This document shows, in pieces, positions 57,001 through 64,000 of a stretch of 64,000 nucleotides of DNA. Position 1 is the stretch's first letter. The number at the start of each line of letters is the position of its first letter. This stretch comes from Apostichopus japonicus (lineage: Eukaryota; Echinodermata; Holothuroidea; Aspidochirotida; Stichopodidae). The notes beneath the pieces were generated by a model. The model was not told the origin of the DNA. It saw only the letters and a list, made by a program, of their open reading frames with translations, and did not search any database. The position numbers were made by a program, and so were the translations under genes. Location of the stretch: NCBI RefSeq assembly GCF_037975245.1, contig NC_092581.1, positions 10,795,303-10,859,302 of the forward strand. The letters are read 5' to 3'.

Positions 57001-60000
57001 ATATAGTTTTCCCATTCTTGAAAAAGGTTTGAAGAAATTTGTACTGTTTATTTTGCACTGCACATTACATGTTGGGCATTTATGATGTGTACATCAGCCT
57101 GATGTTCCTTTTTTTTTGGTGGGAAAGGGGGGGTGTAATACTCGCTCTGCCTGTAGAGAGGGGGCCTTAATTCCATCCTCACCCAGAGGTATACAAGGTT
57201 GCACCCCTGAGAGTAAGAAATGAGGGTATTAGTTAGATTCATAAATTATTTAAAATGTTGAAATCTCTAGCTGTTATAACTTCTGGTAGGATTTTAATTA
57301 TATTTCAAAGAGTTATATATCTTCAAAAGAACAAACTATGCAGTGTGTATATCTTAACAATAATTCAATTTGAAAACGAATATGCCGGTGACATAAGCAT
57401 GTATTTAGAATTCTACAATATAAAAATTTCTATCCTCTAGTTGAATATATCATCTCAATATCGTGTCCAATTATAGCGTTGTTTGAACTTACTGTTAGTA
57501 TATCCAAGTGAAACGTTTGTTATTACAGAAAATCCAAGAAAATTGGTCGCCTATTTACAATTAAAAGAAATATCATCTCGTTGTTTTATTAACAAAAGAT
57601 TTGTAGAAAGTAAATGTTCCATGTTACTTACCCTGCGCATGCGTAAGAGGCAAGAGCTAGTACCAGACTAATGAAAGAGAGACCTGCTCCTGCTATCGAT
57701 ATGTACGTGATAATTAGCCTGTGGTCCTCTGGTATTTCGCCGGCGTTGCCGTAGATATCCTGTAAGGAACAATAACACGTTCTTCTGTGACTCAATCTTC
57801 TTGATTTAGGATGTCAAAGGTTAAAATATATATACACAAATATCTTGAGAAACAAGCCTTTTCATTCATTAAAACCTCACTTCCACCCAAGCAAATAACA
57901 TCATGCATCGCATCGTCTCCAAAATATCTTTTAACGATATACATGTGCGTTTCGTGGCTTGTTCTCTACCCCCTTCCCTCCGCAAAACTTCTTCGCCTAT
58001 ACATACCACCACCTTGCTTGCCCCCCCCCCCCCCCCTCCGCACTTCTCCAGCCTCTATATATTTGAGACTTAATGTGCACGCTAATTCCTATAGAACACG
58101 GTGCTGTGTAGTTTATAGACTTTTCCTTTCATCTGTATTCCTTCATTACGGAACGCGAAAAGGGCAACCTTATTTCGTTGCTAAGTTTAACGTAAGTTTA
58201 GTCAACAGAATTTTAGACAACAACGTGAGTTTGAGCAACAGCAAGGTAAAACAGCAGCAACAACTATAGTTTAGACAACAACAAAGTTAGTTTAGTCAAC
58301 GAAATCAGTTTGCCCTTTTCACGTTCCATAATAGTTAGGGTTACCATATCTCTTTGAAAAGTGGGACACTGAATCGCTTCCCTCCCTCCTTCTTCTTTTG
58401 AAGAACATTTTATGAAGAGTGTTTCATAGCAATTTCCCTCGAACGTCTTGCGGCTAATATGCATCGATCTGTCCTATTTGTGTGATTATATCAACACTAC
58501 ACATTTGTACTTCTTTATAGTTCGCCTATCGTTTAACAACTTTTGAAATGTTTGAACGTCATAAAGACCTTTCGAAAATCGGGACAATTCAGTTTGCTGG
58601 TACGGCATTAAAGTTTGGTTGCCAAAATGGGACAATCACGATTATTATATAGGAACGCATGGTAACTTGGGGTATAGTTCTACTTTACGCATGCGCACTA
58701 AAGTATTATTGAAACGTCGTCATATTCAGTTCTCGTAAATTCGCGCTCTTTATGTTTTTGACGATGTGACACAATATAGATATCTATAGACCAACCTGGT
58801 GATGAAGGATTGGTTTATACGACGTGTCTCTTGGATTAATTAACAAAACAAATTATTTTTGTTTCAAAACGTTTACATATGCAATTACTGTTAAATCTGT
58901 AATAACGGTCTGTTTATTGCACGAGTACTGAATATGACGACGTTTCAATAATACTTTAGTGCGCATGCCCAAGATCTTGGGTAGAGTCATCTATAAAGTG
59001 TATGATACATGTGTGGTCTTACTAGTAGGACTGCGAAATTGGTCAAGTGGTCACACTCGCAGGTGGTAGTGCTGTTAGATGTCGCGGAAACGGTACATCC
59101 ATCTGTAGACCAATCCCCTCTACCATTGACAGCATCGAAATCCCAGAAGACACATTGACTGTTATTTGTAAACTGCAGAGAAGACAAAATTGACTTGATC
59201 AAGAAAAATCTACATCAAAAAATCAAAAATGTTTTGCATAAATAATATTGGTATTTTTATATGTACAATGCTATGGCTACATTCGGTGGCACAATATTAC
59301 ATTGCAAATGGGGATGTAATATTTGTCTATAATAATCGAAAATGTGCCATTTTGTCGGCATATCTTAACGTACGCAAAAGTCATCTCTTTAACAACAATC
59401 AAACAGAAATTGAAACAGCTAAAGACAAGCAAGTCGTTTGATATCGTTTACAACAGGGTTTCCCTAACATTATCCCCCCCCCCCCCCACGAACCCCTGTG
59501 GATGTCAGAGTTGTCCACGAACCCGCAACATTTCGAGACGCGATCTGAGTCATTATTTTACTATAATACGCACAACAGTGCTTCGTAAAAGATCAAGTGT
59601 CTGTTTCTGTTTCATAATTCAGTTATCACATGCACGGTACGGTACTACTATGGAAACATATGCGTATGGAACGCGAAAAGAGTTTGTCGATAGGTACGAC
59701 TTTCGTCCATTACTAAATTATATGATATATTAGAGTTTAGTTCAACAAAAAGTACTCTAGTTTTGACTTTCTGAAACGTCTCACGAACCCCCTGGGATGG
59801 ACTCACGCACCCCCTGTGGGTTCATGCACCCCAGTTAGGGAACCCCTGGTTTACAGGGTATATAACTTCATGATTGAAGTCACCTGTGAAATGTCTCATC
59901 ACTTTGTCACTAAGTAGGAACAAGAAAAAGAAGAAATATTGAAATAAAAATGAAATAATAACCTGGTCTTTATCGTCCGTCACGTGGTAGAAGGTGTTGG

Positions 60001-63000
60001 TAACCTTATTTTCTAAGTTAGATATTTTTTGGTTTCCGACACTTGCTGATATTACGAAACTGCTTAAAACGCGTGACTTGAGTAAACATCCTTCTTCTCC
60101 TTCTTCTGAGCACGGAGGACCCGTTGTAGTCTCTTCAGTGTTAGTAATTGTCTAAAAACGAGGAGGGGGGGGGGGTGTATAAAAAACATCAATTAATGGT
60201 TCCGGAGCAACAGTTAAATAATATTAATGAAAGAAAATGAGGGAAGAAAGGTGCAAACTTTGATCTGTTAAGCATCCCACTTCATATATTACTCTACTCC
60301 CCTTGCACCCAACCAGTTTCACTCCGTCCCACACTCCCTCATCACTCCCTCATCCCACCCCACCCACTGACCAACTCAAATCAACCCACCCATCCACCCT
60401 TCTTTCTTATGCTTGAAAATATACTCATGTATATAGACTATAACACTGACCTGAAAGAAACTCGTGTCTTTGTAAAGCACAAACTGAACTCTGGTTGCGT
60501 CCTTGATGGCTTCCTTCGGGATGACGATTTTCGTAATAGTATCATCGGCGCCGTCATCATCATCACCATCGTTATTAGAATCATCAGTGTTACCATTCTT
60601 CTGTGAACGAAGCAAAACCAAATGTTTCTGATGTGTGAAGTATTTACAAATGGCATTTCCATATAGATATTCACCATTCCCCCCCCCCCCCAAAAAAAAA
60701 CCTTACTGGTTTGAATGAATTATATTAGAGGTTGGGTGAGACTGGGGTGATTTAAGGGATTGCAATGGCCCGGCCCCTCCGTCTAATTTTGTGACGCTTA
60801 TTAGTGGTGTAAGCTCAAGCTGAAAAATGTGTATTCAGTAATAACCGTGTATACCATATAAATACTGTTGAGAACCTTTTCAGCGACACTTTCATTTGTA
60901 TTTCTAGCCATACCCCCCCCCCCCTCCCTAAGAAGAATAGTAATAAAAACAACAAGAAGAAGAATGCATAGAGGAAATACTAATATGAAATGTAAGCAAG
61001 TGATTATGGAGCATATACATCTATATGCATCATTGCATTGTTCGGATGGGGGTGGGGTGGAGGGGGGCTGATGTTATAGGGTGTATATAGGTGCAAGTCC
61101 CACATATATGTTGAAATTGTTCATTTCATAACAAACTGGATCGTTAATTCCCCACCAAACACAAGGGACCTTTGAGTATTAACAGCTAGCACGTGGTTTT
61201 GCTTTAACCAATCACTTCCATATTTGTATTAGTACTCGATATGGGTTTTCATAAGCTTGTTGCAGACCGCCGAGAAAACGCAGCTAACTGTTAACTTATA
61301 CATGGCCTGGCAAATGATGTCTCTGTCTTGTAGTACCAGAGTGAGTGCTTTCTAATATTTCTCGGGTACTAACGTGCAAAACCCGTTATATCACCGTCCG
61401 TGGTCTGTGATAGCACACAATATAAAAACATGCTGGTTAAATTAATCTACTCGTTATCCGTCGTACTCGAATATGTTTTCCTTAATCGTATCAGGATGTT
61501 TTACTGATACTCAGAGAAAATCTCTTGGACTTCGTACTCGTAGGCCTACTCGGAGTAAATAAATGTCACGTGCTCTTACTCGGGGCTATGTACCCATACT
61601 GGGAGCATTGTACTCGTACTCGGAGAAACTAAATGGCTCGTACTCGGATCTTTTTAAGTTTTTACCCATACACGCGTCATTGTAGGTTACACGTAGTCAA
61701 ATGAAACCTTATAATGTACTCGAACTCGGAGTAAGCCAAGTTTACGTACTCGTACTCGGGGCTTTGTACCCATACTTGGGACATTGTACACGTAGACAAT
61801 AACCTTATGTACTCGTACTCCGAGTAAGCAGATTTTACGTAATCTTACTCGGGTCTTTGTACCCATACTCGGAGCATTGTTCTCATACTGTAGTCAAAGG
61901 AAACCTTATAATGTACTCAAACTCGGACTAAGGCAAGTTTACGTACTCGTACTCGGGGCTTTGTATCCGTACTCGGGCATTGCACCCGTTCTCATACTTG
62001 TACTCGAGACATTGTATACACATACTCCAAATAAAGATCATTGTACTCGGAGTACAGCAATACTGTACTAGCAATAGGGGCATTGCGTTCCACTCGTATA
62101 TGTTGCACACACACTATAAGTCTATACTCCGAGTAACCAGTTGTAATAAATGCAACTAACCTTGCTCTCCTCTTTTGGGAACTGGATGTCTGACTGTCTC
62201 GTTTCTTCGTTTACGTTAATGATAGATACATCGAATGTCTCTGACTTGGATATGTAATCCTCACCCTCAATTTGTACAGACATCACTGTCTCCTCTACCG
62301 CTTGGATGATTCTTAATTTAAGGAAAAAAATGAGGAATAATCATATAAAAGCACCCTTTTCAAAGTGGGATGTAGGAACATGTTTCTGTCCCCAGCTCAC
62401 TTCTTATATCTAGAAATACACTCCGTGCCAATGCTAAATCAATCAGCTGAATCGCTTGTGTTATCAAACAAAGTGTCATACCTTAATAATAGGTCTAATT
62501 TTTGACGTGAAAGTCAGAATTTCAATTAAAGAGTGATATTTGTAAATTTTAGAAAAGTATAAATTTTGACATAAAAATGTCCCAAACACCCACCTCCCCC
62601 GCCCTTCATCTTCTGATACGGTAGCTTCATATGGTACTGTACTAATCGTTCCACATAGATTTCCCTTATTGAGTACTTTTCAAATTTCTCATTGATAAGT
62701 AATGGCGTTGTTGGTTTGCAGGGGGCCGAAGGGAATCCACGCGAGCAATGTTGATGAAGCTGAACACTCTTGTTTACAAACGATAAACACATTAAATTTT
62801 ATTCTATACCGGTTGTACCCATATAACTGTGTATAAAACGTATATACATGTTCGAATAAACAAATAATTATTTGTACAAAATGAGGAGATATGATAAATA
62901 AAGATTTATACCTTGAAGAGGTTTTAGCTTTCATCTGTGCTTCCATGAGTTCTGTTTCGCCAGCAAGTAATAACTGGTTCACCGTCACAAACAGATTATC

Positions 63001-63897
63001 TAAAACCTCTTCGGTTTCATTTTCGACTCCTCTTAGATTCATGGAAACAGCCTCGAAGACTGTCACAGCATTTTCAACATCCTCTTCCTCCAGCCTCTCT
63101 GACTCTTCCGTCAACTCTACCAGTTCCTCAGACACGTCCATGAAATTATCTATATAATGGAATAATTTAATATCGTTTTATCGATATATCGTTCAATCGA
63201 CGGATCGTTGATTGATTGTTTAAAAGATGGATTGATTAATGCATTGATTCATTCATGCATTCGTCCGTTCGTTCATTCGTTCATTCGTTTATTCGTTCAT
63301 TCGTTCATTCGTTCATTTGTCCATTCGTCCGTTCGTCATTCGTTCATTCGTTTTTCCATTCCTTCATCCATTCGTTCATTCGTTCATAAGTTCATAAGTT
63401 CAGTCGTTCATTCGTTCATTCGTTCACTCGTCCATTCGTTCGTTCGTTCATTCGTTCATTCGTATATTCGTTTTTCCATTCCTTCATCCATGCGTTCGTA
63501 CGTTCGTACGTTCCTTCATTCATTCATTCATTCGTTCGTTCGTTCGTTCGTTCATTCATTCGTTCCTTCATCAATTCTTTCGTTCGTTCGTTCGATCATT
63601 CATTCATTCATTTGTTCCTTCGTTCCTTCGTTCGTGTGTTCATTCATTCATTCATTCGTTCATTCATTCGTTTGTCCATTCATTCGTTCATTCGTTCATT
63701 TAGGGCCACACCATTTTGGGGCCACAGTTCTATATTGTTGCACCTGGGCCAGGTTGCCCCTTGCTACGCCACTGATGGCACGTATCTATTTACCTGTTGT
63801 GACATTTTCTTGGGCAAGTATCTCCAAACCCTGAGAGATTGTGATGCAATTTGAATAATCTGGACTCATCCAAACTGCAGACTGTCCATTAAGTGTA
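50866..63897 (-). CDS. adhesion G-protein-coupled receptor, C-terminal 676 codons (gene 3, 11 exons, both ends open)
   Basis: Minus-strand exons 63897-63794, 63149-62912, 62311-62161, 60600-60451, 60151-59963, 59172-59023, 57759-57632, 56823-56549, 54765-54696, 53344-52935 and 51030-50866 join in phase through GT-AG sites. Domain order: end of a hormone-receptor-like domain (VWMSPDYSNC), GAIN domain, GPS with CVFWDF, a GC pair, TTTCECDHL and cleavage between L and T in CDHLTNFAV, then seven helices. Helix marks are ILINL-like VLINLMTALLF (TM2), FLGWGLPAVIVG (TM4), SLTFLLGLTWLFAFFAFG (TM6) and NTLQGFVVFLLHC (TM7). TM3 Cys and ECL2 Cys can form the usual disulphide. The tail is basic and Ser/Thr-rich. 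Such receptors self-cleave at the GPS and signal through a tethered peptide beginning TNFAVLL here. The ADGR subfamily is uncertain; helices look ADGRG/ADGRL-like. The N-terminus lies outside the window and the last exon was not found. Confidence 0.93.
51031..52376 (-). other. aGPCR intron, nothing recognised
   Basis: AT-rich, a C run at 52001-52010; no exon fits between the flanking ones, which already join in phase. Confidence 0.45.
52474..52831 (+). mobile_element. TTAA-flanked MITE, copy 2
   Basis: TTAA at 52470-52473 and 52832-52835; ends AGGGTGTGAAGACTCGCG and GCGAGTCTTCAATGCCT. About 85% like copy 3 by eye. Ends 100 bases from the TM5-7 exon. Confidence 0.8.
52935..53344 (-). CDS. aGPCR exon: TM5-TM7 and proximal tail
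   Basis: Acceptor CCTGTAAG, donor ACAG/GTCAGT. CYLKRIPFFISFFVPVCIV, LRKRQTKFNQ (ICL3), LGLTWLFAFFAFG, LQGFVVFLLHCVFKREIRRQ. If the intron is retained the protein stops 4 codons into the intron (GQLIK). Confidence 0.95.
53911..54275 (+). mobile_element. TTAA-flanked MITE, copy 3
   Basis: TTAA at 53907-53910 and 54276-54279. Same orientation as copy 2, so the TM5-7 exon lies between two direct repeats. Confidence 0.8.
54696..54765 (-). CDS. aGPCR exon: TM4 and ECL2
   Basis: A 70-nt exon; acceptor GATTTAG, donor CCT/GTAAGA. GLPAVIVGCSVWIDRENYG and YENN, joining in phase to L-C-Y-L-K of the next exon. Confidence 0.92.
54790..54834. repeat. 10-bp minisatellite ACACAATATA, four copies
   Basis: AACACAATAT unit repeated just upstream (minus sense) of the TM4 exon acceptor. 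Confidence 0.9.
55113..55427. mobile_element. hAT-type MITE with 8-bp TSD
   Basis: Ends CAGGCGCGTAGCCA and TGGCTACGCGCCTG are inverted repeats. Target duplication AAGGATTC (55105-55112) / AAGAATTC (55428-55435), one mismatch. G and C runs at its left end form a potential hairpin (GGGGGGGCG...CCGCCCCCC). Confidence 0.85.
55436..56548 (-). other. aGPCR intron between TM4 and TM2-4 exons
   Basis: AG-rich tract at 55632-55660, G run at 55839-55850, C run at 56030-56042. No further feature. Confidence 0.45.
56549..56823 (-). CDS. aGPCR exon: TM2, TM3, start of TM4
   Basis: Acceptor TTTTACAG, donor TGGG/GTGAGC. RLRKDKRVKVLINLMTALLF, CFGAAVAMHYTLLCVMTWM, FDSKRRRFMLKMCFLGW. Confidence 0.95.
56824..57631 (-). 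other. aGPCR intron, nothing recognised
   Basis: G runs near 56887-56902 and 57124-57132; otherwise unique AT-rich DNA. Confidence 0.45.
57632..57759 (-). CDS. aGPCR exon: TM1
   Basis: Acceptor TCCTTACAG, donor GG/GTAAGT. DIYGNAGEIPEDHRLIITYI, then ISIAGAGLSFISLVLALASY. Confidence 0.92.
58321..58680. other. possible worn DNA-transposon remnant
   Basis: GTTAGGGTTACCATATC at 58333 and GCATGGTAACTTGGGG at 58659 are weakly inverted, and GTGGGACA / ATGGGACAAT motifs recur between them. Ends uncertain. Confidence 0.3.
58689..58968. mobile_element. 280-bp MITE with 45-bp inverted ends
   Basis: GCATGCGCACTAAAGTATTA through TTCAGT at 58689-58736 is almost perfectly complementary to 58921-58968. The interior is unique. 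It sits 55 bases from the GPS exon donor. Confidence 0.85.
59023..59172 (-). CDS. aGPCR exon: GPS
   Basis: Acceptor CTCTGCAG, donor CTA/GTAAGA; 50 codons. FTNNSQCVFWDF, GDWSTDGCTVSA, TTTCECDHLTNFAVLL. All GPS cysteines and the His-Leu/Thr site are intact, so autoproteolysis is expected. Confidence 0.95.
59454..59848. mobile_element. hAT-type MITE with 8-bp TSD
   Basis: Ends CAGGGTTTCCCTAAC and GTTAGGGAACCCCTG; duplication GTTTACAA (59446-59453) / GTTTACAG (59849-59856). Interior has CACGAACCC(C) motifs near both ends. Lies between the GPS and GAIN exons. Confidence 0.85.
59963..60151 (-). CDS. aGPCR exon: GAIN subdomain B
   Basis: Acceptor GTTTTTAG, donor CAG/GTTATT; 63 codons, phase 0. Ends SSFVISASVGNQKISNLENK and VTNTFYHVTDDKDQ, typical of the strands before a GPS. 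Confidence 0.88.
60451..60600 (-). CDS. aGPCR exon: GAIN with Asp-rich insert
   Basis: Acceptor GTTCACAG, donor CAG/GTCAGT; 50 codons in phase 0. An Asp/Asn-rich run (TDDSNNDGDDDDGADD) precedes the ordinary GAIN strand KIVIPKEAIKDATRVQFVLY. The run is probably a surface loop. Confidence 0.88.
60601..61439 (-). other. aGPCR intron, nothing recognised
   Basis: C/A runs at 60679-60699 and 60914-60924, G-rich 61047-61070. Confidence 0.45.
61440..62140. repeat. diverged TACTCGTACTCGGAG array
   Basis: GTACTCGTACTCGG, GG(C/T)(T/C)TTGTACCCATACT and (C/G)ATTGTACTCGTA recur at 60-110-base intervals; TACTC.GAGTA is self-complementary. Fills much of the intron between two GAIN exons. Confidence 0.75.
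62161..62311 (-). CDS. aGPCR exon: GAIN subdomain A/B
   Basis: Acceptor AATTAAG, donor AAG/GTTAGT. Encodes IIQAVEETVMSVQIEGEDYI and FDVSIINVNEETRQSDIQFP. Confidence 0.85.
62312..62911 (-). other. aGPCR intron, nothing recognised
   Basis: Only a short pyrimidine/purine-rich patch at 62590-62610. Confidence 0.45.
62912..63149 (-). CDS. aGPCR exon: GAIN subdomain A start
   Basis: Acceptor TTATATAG, donor AAG/GTATAA. Encodes NFMDVSEELVELTEESERLE, a helical acidic stretch, then VSMNLRGVENETEEVLDNLF and LMEAQMKAKTSS. Confidence 0.85.
63240..63702. repeat. (TTCA/TTCG)n microsatellite
   Basis: About 460 bases of TTCATTCG-type tetramers on the + strand. The 208-codon His/Ser/Phe/Arg frame across it is an artefact of the repeat. 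Confidence 0.97.
63703..63775. mobile_element. solo terminus of a hAT-like element
   Basis: Ends TTGCTACGCCACTGA, with GGGGCCACA repeats; no partner end was found, possibly because the microsatellite replaced it. Confidence 0.35.
63794..63897 (-). CDS. aGPCR exon: end of HormR-like domain
   Basis: Acceptor TATTTAG, donor ACAG/GTAAAT. Encodes TLNGQSAVWMSPDYSNCITI and SQGLEILAQENVTT. W-x(6)-C resembles the last Cys of the hormone-receptor domain. Confidence 0.75.
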
Positions 63898-64000
63898 CTA
63901 AATAGATAAAAAACAAAATCCGAAAGATACATGTAAATATATGGAAATGAACGGATGAGGAGGCAATGCTATACTAACATAAAGGAAAACCGCTGCGGTG

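Noticed and set aside
63208-63834. 208-codon open frame rich in His, Ser, Phe and Arg
   Set aside because: It is the translation of a (TTCA/TTCG)n microsatellite inside an aGPCR intron on the other strand.

Overview
This is a eukaryotic, intron-rich, AT-rich window from an invertebrate animal. The gene families (SLC22 carriers and an adhesion GPCR with a hormone-receptor domain), together with the load of Rex1/CR1-type LINE relics, tRNA-derived SINEs, hAT-like MITEs and long (TA)n tracts, fit a marine invertebrate, possibly a deuterostome such as an echinoderm. The phylum is inference.

Three protein-coding genes can be rebuilt exon by exon from splice sites and reading phase. (1) 1171-11035, + strand: the C-terminal half of an SLC22-type organic-ion transporter, 5 exons, 223 residues, with its 5' part outside the window. 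(2) 25805-40562, + strand: a complete SLC22-type transporter, 10 exons, 550 residues, with a TATA-like box before the start codon and a poly(A) signal after the stop. Its last five exons match gene 1 in order and intron phase, and in length apart from 3-nt steps (exons 7-10) and a first exon 21 nt longer, so the two are tandem paralogues. (3) 63897-50866, - strand: the C-terminal 676 codons of an adhesion GPCR (end of a HormR-like domain, GAIN domain, GPS with an HL/T cleavage site, seven membrane helices, basic/Ser-rich tail), 11 exons. Its N-terminal exons lie beyond the right edge and its last exon was not found. Gene 2 and gene 3 converge.

Everything between is introns and intergenic DNA packed with repeats. 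Intron 3 of gene 1 holds a 4.7-kb terminal-inverted-repeat element (4442-9106) whose ends are arrays of 20-24-bp mini-hairpins. It carries a spliced-gene-like fragment and, nested inside, a 1.39-kb foldback palindrome (6700-8087). The interval between the SLC22 genes has two decayed LINE copies (11254-13270 on -, 22745-24130 on +), hairpin and satellite arrays and several MITEs. Short hammerhead-ribozyme-like motifs occur at four places (about 10210, 13345, 23185 and 35450). tRNA-derived SINEs lie at 13762-13988, 33410-33490, 34795-35025, 27056-27276 and 46737-46800. Non-autonomous elements with clear 8-bp target duplications lie at 18157-18841, 35654-36355, 55113-55427 and 59454-59848.

Both SLC22 proteins would be plasma-membrane carriers for organic ions or zwitterions; the aGPCR would be a self-cleaving surface receptor. 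Nothing in the sequence links the transporters functionally to the receptor. Their proximity looks incidental.
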